From Flavobacterium sp. (GTDB lineage Bacteria > Bacteroidota > Bacteroidia > Flavobacteriales > Flavobacteriaceae), in contig JASLID010000078.1 of the NCBI GenBank assembly GCA_030153045.1, positions 1 through 28,545 of the forward strand: 28,545 nt of DNA, given 5' to 3'. Positions 18,201 to 25,496 of the stretch are shown here, piece by piece. A program made the translations under genes and the position numbers. Numbering within the stretch: the stretch's first letter is position 1; each line of letters begins with the position of its first letter. The notes below the pieces were generated by a model. It was not told the DNA's origin. It saw nothing but the letters and a program-made list of their open reading frames with translations, and did no database searches.

Positions 18201-21200
18201 CTAAATCCGGATGTTCCCTTCCTGCTATTGGCGTACCGATGATAATATCATCCTGGTTAGTGTATTTATGCAGCAAGGTTTTTACGCCTGTCATTAATGT
18301 CATAAAGAGAGTAACATCATGCTCTTTTGAAAAAGCTTTTACTTTCCCAAGAAATTCACTTGAAAATTGATGTGACTTATAACTTCCGTTAAATGTTTGC
18401 ACCAAAGGTCTTTGCTTAAAAGTAGGAAGCTCTATTGTAGGCAATTCTCCTTTGAATTGATTCAACCAATAATCTTTTGATTTTTGGTATTCTTCCTGTT
18501 GCATTTTATCATTAATCCAAACCGAATAATCCTTGTATTGAATATTTAGTTTCGGTAAATCAACAGGCTGATTTTCAATAATGGCATTGTATATTTTTAC
18601 AACCTCTGCAACAATTAATTCCATGGACCATCCATCTCCGATGATATGGTGCATTGAAAGGAAAAAGACATACTCATCTTCTTTCAATTTAACCAGTGAA
18701 GCTCTTATTAAAGGCGCTTGTTCTAAATTAAAAGCTTGACTGTTTTGTTCTTCTAAATATTGCAATACTGCAACACTCTGATTGCTGTGGTTTGTAAAAT
18801 CTTTTTCGGTTACAGCAAAGTTAATTTCGTCAATTGTGGTTATGTATTGGCGTACTTGACCTTCTGAATCGCTTTTAAAACTTGTTCTTAATATTTCATG
18901 TCTTTGGATCAACAATCTGAAAGTTTCGTTGAATTTAGCTTTATCCAAATGCCCCACTAATTTTATAGCCGAAGGCATATTGTAAGCTAAAGAGCCATTT
19001 TCTAACTGGCTCAAAATCCAAAATCTATACTGAGAACCTGATAATGGATAACTTTCCATAACAGGAGCCAGCGGTATGGCTACATATTCCTCTTGATTTA
19101 ATACTTCGCATAAAGTTTCTATTGTAGGACTGGAGAAAAAGTCTTTAAACGATACTGTTTTATTTAATTGCTTATTTAGTCTATTAATAGCTTGTGCTAC
19201 AAGAAGACTGTGTCCGCCCAATTCAAAGAAATTATCAGTAATCCCTACTTTATCGACTCCAAGTACTTCCTGCCATATCTCGGCCATTATTTGTTCGTCT
19301 TCATTTCTGGGTGCTACATATTCTCTTCGGATAATATCTTCGCCTGAAATACTCGGTAACGCTTTCCGGTCTGTTTTACCATTAGATGTTAAAGGCATAT
19401 TTTCTAAAACAACATAGAAAGCAGGTATCATGTGCTCTGGCAATTTACTTTGAAGATGGCTTCTGATTTCCGTCTTTTCTACCTCCGAATCAGCAGTATA
19501 ATAGGCTACTAATACTTTCTCTCCGTTTACTTCTTTTGCCTCAACAACCACTTGTTTTATGGCATCCGAAAATTGTAAAAGGCTCGTCTCTATTTCGCCT
19601 AATTCAATTCTAAATCCACGAATTTTTACCTGATTGTCATTTCTTCCTAAAAATTCAATAGTACCATCAGGTAACCAACGACCTAAATCGCCTGTATCGT
19701 ACATTTTTGTACCTAAAATAAATGGATTCTCTATGAATTTTTCTACCGTCAATTCCGGTTTATTCAAATAACCTCTTGCAACACCTGCTCCTGAGACATA
19801 TATTTTGCCTATTACCCCTATTGAGGTAGTTTGTAAAGCATTGTCTAAGATATAAACCTGTGAATTTGGTATCGGTTTACCAATTGGAATTGAATTGTAT
19901 TCGTTTGGTCTAATATCATAACTGGTTGAAAGTGTAGTGTTTTCTGTTGGACCGTACCCGTTTACGATTTTTATAGTTGGATAGTTATCAAATAATTTTT
20001 GTACATGAGTGGGAGAAACTATATCCCCTCCAACCATCATTTGATTTATCGTTTCAAAAAGTGAAACTTTATTCTCCACCACTTGATTGAACCAAGAAGC
20101 AGTCATAAAAATACTATTGACATTATTGGCTTGAATAGCCTCTGCCAATCTATCTAAATTTAACTGAACATCCTGTTTTACAAGTATTAGTTTTGCCCCA
20201 TTCAATAAGGTTCCAAAATATTCAATCGTTGTTGCATCAAAAGAGATAGATCCTGTACTGAGCAATATGCTTTCTGAATTTAAAGGAGGAGCTAAACAAG
20301 GCCTAACCAATCTAATTACATTTCCATGCCCAATCATTACCCCTTTTGGATTTCCTGTTGTCCCAGAGGTATACATAATGTATGCTAAATCATTCGGTTG
20401 ATTGATTTTTTCAAGATTTGAGCTGGAATATTCTTGTTGTATTTTGTCAAATTCTTCAAGTACAGCATCATCAATTATTATTTTGCAATTACTGTCTTTT
20501 TCTATATAATCGATTCTTTCTTGTGGATAACTAGAATCAATAGGAACGTAAGCCGCTCCGGATTTTAGAATTCCAAAGATGGCAACAATCATTCTATCTG
20601 TTCGATCCAGTTTGATTCCAACTAAATCATCAGGTACGATATTATATTTTTCTCTTAAATAATGGCCGAATCGATTGGCTCGTTTATTAAATTCTTCATA
20701 TGTCAGTTCAACCTCCTCAAAAATAACAGCTGTACTATTTGGTGCCTTTTCAACCTCCTCTTCAAACAAATCAACTATTGTTTTATCACTCGGATAATCA
20801 ACTTTTGTATTATTAAAATCTACTACTAATTTAGTTTTCTCAGCAATTGACAAATAATCTAACGTTTCTATTGATTGTCTAGGATTACTGATTACTTCAT
20901 TATACACATTTTCAAGATGACTGAATATAGAATCTATAAACAACGAATCGTAAATATCAGTGTTATAGGTAATATTAAGTTGCAATTGTTGTGTTTCGAA
21001 GAAAGTAAAAGCCAGATCAAATTTTGATGTATTACTTTCAAAATCAAATAATTCAGCCTGCAATCCAGCTAAGTTTGTATTATTTGTTAAATTATTTAAT
21101 TGTGCTTGATTTTGAAGCACAATCATCACGTCAAACAGGGTCGAACGGCTAAGATCACGCTTCAGACTCAGATTACCGACCAATTCATCAAAAGGATAAT

Positions 21201-24200
21201 TTTGGTGTTGGTAAGCATTTAAAAGTGCTTCTTTTTCTTTATTTAAAATTTCTAAAAAGTCATCCCCTTGTTCAAACTTAGTTCTGATAGCCAATGTATT
21301 CAGGTAAAGTCCGATTTGGTTTTCTAAATCTGGGTGTTCCCTCCCCGCTATAGGTGTACCGATAATAATATCATCCTGATTGCTATAACGGTGCAACAAC
21401 GTCTTAACACCAGCCATTAATACCATAAAGAGAGTGGCATCATGCTCTTTTGAAAAAACTTTTATTTTCTCAAGAAATTCACCTGAAAATTGATACAACT
21501 TATAATTTCCATTAAAAGTTTGTACCAAAGGTCTTTTCTTAAAGCTAGGAAGATCAATTGTAGGCAATTCTCCAGTAAATTGGTTTAGCCAATATTCTTT
21601 TGATTTTTGGTATTCTTCCTGTTTCATTTTGTTATTAAACCAAACCGAAAAATCCTTGTATTGAATATTTAATTCAGGTAAATCAACAGGTTGATTTTCA
21701 ATAATGGCATTGTATATTTTTACGACCTCGGAAACAATTAATTCCATAGACCATCCATCACCGATGATGTGATGCATTGAAAGGAAAAAAACATGTTCAT
21801 TCTCTTTCAATTTAATCAGTGAAGCTCTAATTAGTGGAGCTTGTTCTAAATTAAAAGCCAGATTGTTCTGTTCTTCCAAATATTGCAATACGGCAACATT
21901 TTGATTGCTGTGGTTTGTGAAATCTTTTTCGGTTACAACGAAGTTAATTTCGTCAATTGGCGTTATGTATTGGCGTACTTGATCTTCGCTATCATTTTTA
22001 AAGCTAGTTCTTAGTATTTCATGTCTTTGAATTAACAAGTTAAGTGTTTCATTGAATTTAGCTTTATTCAAAGTACCCACAAATTTTATAGCCGAAGGCA
22101 TATTGTAGGCCAATGACCCACTTTCGAACTGGCTTAAAAGCCACAACCTATACTGCGAACCTGTCAAAGGATAACTATCCATCACGGGAGCTTGAGGTAT
22201 TGCCATATACTCCTCTTGGTTTAAAACTCCTCCTAAAGTTTCTATCGTTGCATTTGCAAAGAAATTCTTGAAAGTAACTTTTTTATTTAGTTGTTTGTTT
22301 AACCTGTTTATAATTTGTCCTACAATAAGGCTGTGTCCGCCCAGTTCAAAGAAATTATCAGTAATTCCTATTTTATCAACTCCAAGGACTTCTTGCCATA
22401 TTTCGACAATTTTTTGTTCGTCTTCATTTCTTGGAGCTACATATTCTTTTCGGATAATATCTTCTCCGGAAATACTTGGCAATGCTTTTCGATCTACCTT
22501 ACCATTAGCTGTTAAAGGCATGTTTTCTAAAACAACATAAAAAGCTGGTACCATGTATTCTGGCAATTTACTTTGAAGATAATTTCTGATTTCTGTTTTT
22601 TCTATTTCAGAATCGACAATGTAATAAGCAACTAATACTTTTTCCCCATTTACAGCTTTTGCTTCAACAACAGCTTGTTTAATGGCATCTGAAAATTGTA
22701 AAAGACATGCTTCAATTTCGCCTAATTCAATTCTGAATCCGCGAATTTTTACCTGATTGTCGTTTCTTCCCAAAAATTCAATATTACCATCAGGCAGCCA
22801 ACGTCCCAAATCGCCTGTATCGTACATTTTGGTACCAGAAACAAACGGGTTGTTGATGAATTTTTCAGCTGTCAATTCCGGTCTGTTCAAATAACCACGT
22901 GTCACACCAGCGCCTGAAACATACATTTTACCGACTACACCAACAGATACAGGCTTTAAATTGTTGTCTAACAGATATACCTGAGTGTTATCAATTGGGC
23001 GGCCAATCGAAAATGGCATGCTTTCATTATACAGAAACTCGATTGAAGTAACAGTAGTTTCGGTTGGACCGTATTCATTGTAAAAATCACAATATTTGCT
23101 CCATTTATTAGCCAATTCGGCAGAACAGATATCTCCTCCCGAAATCATACGTTTCAAAAACGGAAACTTTCCTGACCCAATCTTTTCCAATACTGATGGC
23201 ACAGCATGACAATGCGTAATCTTGTATTCCTCAATAAAAGCAGCTAACTTTTCGGCATCAACTATAGTATTCTTATTAGGAACATTTAAAGAAGCCCCAT
23301 TCAAAAGAGCTAAAAATATTTGTTCTACTGAGGCATCAAAAGAAATATTAGAAAATTGCAATATATTTTCATCCTCTTCAATCTTAAACTGCTTCGTTTG
23401 CGAATTTATTAGGTTGGTAACATTTTTATGCTCCACCATTACTCCTTTTGGGTTTCCTGTTGTTCCCGAAGTATAAATTACATAAGCTAAATCATTCGGT
23501 TGGCTTATTTTTTCAAGATTTGAAGTAGAATATTCTTGTTGTCTTTTGTCAAATTCAGCCAGTAGTACCTCATCAATTACTATTTTGCAATTACTGTCTT
23601 TTTCTATATAATCGACTCTTTCTTGCGGGTAACTTGGGTCAATAGGGACATAAGCTGCTCCGGACTTTAAGACACCCAATAAAGCCACAATCATCCTTTC
23701 GCTTCGATCCAGCTTAATTCCAACAAAATCATCAGGTACAATGTTGTACTTTTCTCTTAAATAAAGGCCTAATTGATTGGTTAGCTTATTAAGTTCCTCA
23801 TATGTTAGTCTCGTTTCTTCAAAAACAACAGCTATATTATTTGGCGTTTTTGCTACCTGCTCTTCAAATAAATCTACAATTGTTTTATCCTTCGGGTAAT
23901 CTGATTCAGTACTATTAAAATCTACTACTACTTGTTTAATTTCATCTTGGGATAAATAACTAACATCTGAAATAGGAAGGTGAGATTCAGTAAGTACATT
24001 TTCTATTATAGTACCAAAATGAGCAACAATCTTCTCTGCAAATTCATATGAATAGATATCGGGATTGAAAGTCAGATTAAAATTTAGTCCATTACCAAAC
24101 TCAGAAAAAGTAAATTCTAAATCAAATTTAGTGAGCACCTTTTCTTCATGTTTGTAGTCTAAAATGTTAATACCGGCTACTTGTTGTGAATCCTTTTCAA

Positions 24201-25485
24201 GATTATCTATGTTCTGTAGCGTGAATATTACATCAAATAAAGGATTTTTATTTGGCTCTCTTTTTATACTTAAATTTTCAATCAGCTCATCAAACGGATA
24301 TATTTGATGCTCATAGGCACCTAAAGTAACATCTCTGACATTAGAGAGTAAATCAATAAATTTATTTTTTTCGTCAAATCGTGTTCGTAAAGCCAGCGTG
24401 TTTACATAAAATCCTATTTGATTTAGTAAATCAGAGTGCTCTCTACCAGCGATAGGACTACCTATTATTATATCGTTCTGATTTGTATACTTATAAAACA
24501 ATACATTTAAAACACTTACCAACCCCATAAACAAAGTGGAATCCTGAGATTTACACAGGGCAGAAAATTTCTCTAAAAGGGTAGCATCAAAATTTCTATT
24601 TATTGAGTTTACGCTTAGCTTATCTTCATTTGATTTGATCTGTCTTTTTGGTAAATCTAATCTAGAAATATCTCCTTCAAATTGTTTAAGCCAATACGCT
24701 TTATGCATTTGTGAATTATCATCTCTGATTTGAGCTTGCTGCCAAGACGCATAATCTTTATATTGTATTTCTAAGGGTAGTAATGGGTTATGATTATTAT
24801 TCAGAAAAGCATTGTATAAAATGAATAGTTCATTAATCATTACTTCCATTGACCATCCATCGCTAACAATATGATGCATCACCAAAATAAATATAAAAGT
24901 GTCCTCTGATTTTTTAATTAGTTTAACACGCATTAAGCAATCCTCTGATAAATCAAACGGAAGCTTTATTTCTTTTTCGATAACATCACTTAGATTTTCA
25001 TCAGAAATCCCATTAGTTGCATCAACTATTTGAATCTTAAAATTGAGATCGTTAAAATCAACAATTCGTTGTCTTATTTCAGCGTCTACTGTTTCAACAA
25101 ATACCGTTCTCAAAGACTCATGTCTTTGAAATAACGCCTGAAAAACATCTTCGAGTATTAGTAAATCTAAGTTTCCATTGAATTCGAATACACTAGAAAT
25201 ATTATAAGCTGCATTTTGATTTTCCATCTGGGATAGAAGCCACAATCTTTTCTGTGCTGAAGATATTACATACGTTTCTTGTTGATCTACATTGGGTATA
25301 TTTTTATACGTAGTATTACTACCTTGTGAACGTTTTAAAAAATTAATTATTTCTTGCTTATTAAACTTAATTTCTTCTAATAACTCCTGAGTCATTACCC
25401 CTTTAGGGGCATTTATATCCAGCTTCTCATCTAATAAATTAAGTTTTATATTTAATGAGTTTAATCTTTTTAGTAATGTTTGCAT
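12205..25485 (-). CDS. Giant four-module NRPS: docking-(C-A-T)4-TE
   Basis: A 4426-residue synthetase. Residues 1-52 match the TubC-type N-terminal docking fold (LDEKLDINAPKGVMTQELLEEI region), which receives an upstream NRPS. Four C-A-T modules follow, at about 70-1085, 1100-2125, 2140-3160 and 3175-4195. The C-domain histidines start at 204 (HHIVSDG), 1238, 2279 and 3313 (HHIIGDG). Carrier serines are 1052, 2093, 3127 and 4161; the first three sit in GGHS, the last in GGNS. The thioesterase (about 4205-4426) has GWSAGG with Ser4279, probable Asp4307 and His4395 or His4396. Codes read by eye are module 1 D-A-E-H-M-S-E-V-T-K (unassigned), module 2 D-A-I-F-M-G-G-T-L-K (Val/Ile-like), module 3 D-A-E-H-V-S-K-V-T-K (unassigned) and module 4 D-L-F-N-N-A-L-T-Y-K (alanine-like). 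No epimerisation domain is seen. The modules are closely similar to each other, suggesting recent duplication or gene conversion. Confidence 0.95.
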   Translation of the reverse strand: MQTLLKRLNSLNIKLNLLDEKLDINAPKGVMTQELLEEIKFNKQEIINFLKRSQGSNTTYKNIPNVDQQETYVISSAQKRLWLLSQMENQNAAYNISSVFEFNGNLDLLILEDVFQALFQRHESLRTVFVETVDAEIRQRIVDFNDLNFKIQIVDATNGISDENLSDVIEKEIKLPFDLSEDCLMRVKLIKKSEDTFIFILVMHHIVSDGWSMEVMINELFILYNAFLNNNHNPLLPLEIQYKDYASWQQAQIRDDNSQMHKAYWLKQFEGDISRLDLPKRQIKSNEDKLSVNSINRNFDATLLEKFSALCKSQDSTLFMGLVSVLNVLFYKYTNQNDIIIGSPIAGREHSDLLNQIGFYVNTLALRTRFDEKNKFIDLLSNVRDVTLGAYEHQIYPFDELIENLSIKREPNKNPLFDVIFTLQNIDNLEKDSQQVAGINILDYKHEEKVLTKFDLEFTFSEFGNGLNFNLTFNPDIYSYEFAEKIVAHFGTIIENVLTESHLPISDVSYLSQDEIKQVVVDFNSTESDYPKDKTIVDLFEEQVAKTPNNIAVVFEETRLTYEELNKLTNQLGLYLREKYNIVPDDFVGIKLDRSERMIVALLGVLKSGAAYVPIDPSYPQERVDYIEKDSNCKIVIDEVLLAEFDKRQQEYSTSNLEKISQPNDLAYVIYTSGTTGNPKGVMVEHKNVTNLINSQTKQFKIEEDENILQFSNISFDASVEQIFLALLNGASLNVPNKNTIVDAEKLAAFIEEYKITHCHAVPSVLEKIGSGKFPFLKRMISGGDICSAELANKWSKYCDFYNEYGPTETTVTSIEFLYNESMPFSIGRPIDNTQVYLLDNNLKPVSVGVVGKMYVSGAGVTRGYLNRPELTAEKFINNPFVSGTKMYDTGDLGRWLPDGNIEFLGRNDNQVKIRGFRIELGEIEACLLQFSDAIKQAVVEAKAVNGEKVLVAYYIVDSEIEKTEIRNYLQSKLPEYMVPAFYVVLENMPLTANGKVDRKALPSISGEDIIRKEYVAPRNEDEQKIVEIWQEVLGVDKIGITDNFFELGGHSLIVGQIINRLNKQLNKKVTFKNFFANATIETLGGVLNQEEYMAIPQAPVMDSYPLTGSQYRLWLLSQFESGSLAYNMPSAIKFVGTLNKAKFNETLNLLIQRHEILRTSFKNDSEDQVRQYITPIDEINFVVTEKDFTNHSNQNVAVLQYLEEQNNLAFNLEQAPLIRASLIKLKENEHVFFLSMHHIIGDGWSMELIVSEVVKIYNAIIENQPVDLPELNIQYKDFSVWFNNKMKQEEYQKSKEYWLNQFTGELPTIDLPSFKKRPLVQTFNGNYKLYQFSGEFLEKIKVFSKEHDATLFMVLMAGVKTLLHRYSNQDDIIIGTPIAGREHPDLENQIGLYLNTLAIRTKFEQGDDFLEILNKEKEALLNAYQHQNYPFDELVGNLSLKRDLSRSTLFDVMIVLQNQAQLNNLTNNTNLAGLQAELFDFESNTSKFDLAFTFFETQQLQLNITYNTDIYDSLFIDSIFSHLENVYNEVISNPRQSIETLDYLSIAEKTKLVVDFNNTKVDYPSDKTIVDLFEEEVEKAPNSTAVIFEEVELTYEEFNKRANRFGHYLREKYNIVPDDLVGIKLDRTDRMIVAIFGILKSGAAYVPIDSSYPQERIDYIEKDSNCKIIIDDAVLEEFDKIQQEYSSSNLEKINQPNDLAYIMYTSGTTGNPKGVMIGHGNVIRLVRPCLAPPLNSESILLSTGSISFDATTIEYFGTLLNGAKLILVKQDVQLNLDRLAEAIQANNVNSIFMTASWFNQVVENKVSLFETINQMMVGGDIVSPTHVQKLFDNYPTIKIVNGYGPTENTTLSTSYDIRPNEYNSIPIGKPIPNSQVYILDNALQTTSIGVIGKIYVSGAGVARGYLNKPELTVEKFIENPFILGTKMYDTGDLGRWLPDGTIEFLGRNDNQVKIRGFRIELGEIETSLLQFSDAIKQVVVEAKEVNGEKVLVAYYTADSEVEKTEIRSHLQSKLPEHMIPAFYVVLENMPLTSNGKTDRKALPSISGEDIIRREYVAPRNEDEQIMAEIWQEVLGVDKVGITDNFFELGGHSLLVAQAINRLNKQLNKTVSFKDFFSSPTIETLCEVLNQEEYVAIPLAPVMESYPLSGSQYRFWILSQLENGSLAYNMPSAIKLVGHLDKAKFNETFRLLIQRHEILRTSFKSDSEGQVRQYITTIDEINFAVTEKDFTNHSNQSVAVLQYLEEQNSQAFNLEQAPLIRASLVKLKEDEYVFFLSMHHIIGDGWSMELIVAEVVKIYNAIIENQPVDLPKLNIQYKDYSVWINDKMQQEEYQKSKDYWLNQFKGELPTIELPTFKQRPLVQTFNGSYKSHQFSSEFLGKVKAFSKEHDVTLFMTLMTGVKTLLHKYTNQDDIIIGTPIAGREHPDLENQIGLYLNTLAIRTKFEQGDDFLGILNKEKETLLSAYQHQNYPFDELVANLNLKRDLSRAALFDVMVVLQNQTQLNNLSNNTTLVGLQSELFDFENNTSKFDINFTFVEAEQLYLNITYNTDIYDSLFIDSIFSHLENVYNAIIENPKQSIENLDYLSIAEKTKLIVDFNNTEADYPKDKTVLDLFEEQAEKTPNNIAVVFEETKLTYSELNVKTNQLGRYLRENYDIVPDALVGIKLDRSEKMIVALLGVLKSGAAYVPIDPSYPQERIEYIEKDSDCKIVIDDLLLAEFDKRQQEYSTSNLEKISQPNHLAYVIYTSGTTGNPKGVMVEHTNVINLIKSQTKQFGIDDSERILQLSNFSFDASVEQTFLALLNGASLYILPRKVLLDENELELYIFKNKITHFHSVPSVVSKLKPSSKYSLKRVLSGGDICPEKLAESWSSICDFYNKYGPTETTVTSIEFFYNKNMPFSIGRPISNTQIYILDNNSQPVSVGVIGKIYISGAGVTRGYLNKPELTAEKFVDNPFVSGTKMYDTGDVGRWFPNGNIEFLGRNDHQVKIRGFRIELGEIETSLLQFSNAIKHAVVDAKEINGEKVLVAYYTVGSEIEKTEIRNYLQSKLPEHMVPAFYVDLENMPLTPNGKIDRKALPSISGEDIIRKEYVAPRNQTEQKIAEIWQEVLGVDKVGITDNFFELGGHSLMVAQIINRLNKQLNKKVTFKDFFSNATIEALGEVLNQEEYVAIPQTPVMRSYPLTGSQYRLWVLSQLENGSLAYNMPSAIKLVGTLNKAKFNETLNLLIQRHEILRTSFKNDSEDQVRQYITPIDEINFAVAEKDFTNQSNQSVAVLQYLDEQNSLTFNLEQAPLLRASLIKLKEDEHVFFLSMHHIIGDGWSMQILVDEIVKIYNAIIENQPVDLPELNIQYKDYSVWINDKMQQEEYQKSKEYWLNQFKGELATLEIPSFKKRPLVQTYNGNDRSHQFSGEFLAKLKAFSKEYDATLFMVLMAGIKTLLHRYSSQDDIIVGTPIAGREHPDLENQIGLYLNTLAIRTKFQQGDGFLEILNKEKEALLNAYQHQNYPFDELVGNLNLKRDLSRSALFDVMVILQNQGQLNNLGSNTNLTGLQAESFDFENKTSKFDLNFTFVEGDQLYLTVTYNTDIYDSLFIDLIFSHLNNVYDEIIKNPKKSIDELEYLSIDEKTKFVTDFNNTQVEYPLDKTMVDLFEEQAEKTPDAIAVVFEELQLTYKELNEQANQLGHYLRENYKIKTEDLVGIKLERSEKMIITLLGILKSGAAYVPIDLSYPQERIDYIEKDSNCKIVIDENVFQSFYSNQEEYSKSNIVSTNTANDLAYIIYTSGTTGNPKGVMIEHRNAVELIHWSITEFDSNKFDTVYAVTSYCFDLSVFEIFYTLSIGKKIKLLKNGLELKKHIGKDRNTLINTVPSVVSQLLDDGVSFESVGILNMAGEPIPHSVIQRLPLEQVEVYNLYGPSEDTTYSTYFKIKQKHYVTIPVGKPISNSQVYILDPKLQVVSTGVFGKIYVAGAGVARGYLNKPELTAEKFISNPFATDTKMYDTGDLGRWLPDGMIEFLGRNDHQVKIRGFRIELGEIETRLLQFSNAIKHVVVEAKEINGEKVLVAYYTADSEIEKTEIRNYLQSKLPEYMVPAFYVVLENMPLTPNGKTDRKALPSISGDDVIRNEYVAPRNEEEQKIAEVWQEVLGIDKVGITDNFFELGGNSISAINLVTKMNKSFLTSYPLDLLFHYNRISELVKFHTNTIMDSDYYEYGNKNDNQNIVFAFPPISGYGSAYTDLFQNINSCKFVSFNFIENKDNLIAYYADKINEIQKEGDIVLFGWSAGGVISYEVANYLINKLDRNVSKIIMFDTIIFNKEDLTEDLLLELHDPEMENDENMREVLIKAEQKQKNYIEYLRNVSYQDKLQIELDLLRVKSDEYRNWEAHFEKVNYLTGQGEHHKMLEGDNLVHNKGVLCGLLEKVHDSELIAQ
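12980..13218. repeat. Module repeat, fourth (short) copy: A-tail to T4
   Basis: This is the A10-to-carrier part of module 4. It matches the same part of the three longer repeats at 14580-16318, 17685-19420 and 20805-22540 (ISGEDIIRxEYVAPRN and GITDNFFELGG stretches). The similarity stops at the carrier serine, where GGNS replaces GGHS and the thioesterase follows instead of a C domain. Confidence 0.75.
14580..16318. repeat. Module repeat copy: A-tail/T3/C4 block
   Basis: About 1.74 kb covering the end of A3, carrier T3 and condensation domain C4. It is closely similar in DNA and protein to the blocks at 17685-19420 and 20805-22540, with the same order of features and about the same length. 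It is a coding repeat inside the giant NRPS gene and a likely substrate for homologous recombination. Confidence 0.85.
17685..19420. repeat. Module repeat copy: A-tail/T2/C3 block
   Basis: About 1.74 kb covering the end of A2, T2 and C3. Long stretches match the neighbouring copies, for example the C-domain segments encoding HHIIGDGWSMELIV and YQHQNYPFDELV. The adenylation cores between the blocks differ far more than the blocks themselves. Confidence 0.85.
20805..22540. repeat. Module repeat copy: A-tail/T1/C2 block
   Basis: About 1.74 kb covering the end of A1, T1 and C2, the first copy in translation order. The C domain of module 1 (about 24000-25300) is clearly different from C2-C4. The duplicated unit therefore began with the A-T-C order, and the first C domain was not part of it. 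Confidence 0.85.
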
Positions 25486-25496
25486 GCTTTAAATAA

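Noticed and set aside
12205..25485. Epimerisation or dual C/E domains that would give D-residues
   Set aside because: No E-domain motifs lie between the T and C domains, and the C domains show the ordinary HHxxxDG motif without the extra N-terminal HHxxxxGD motif of dual domains.
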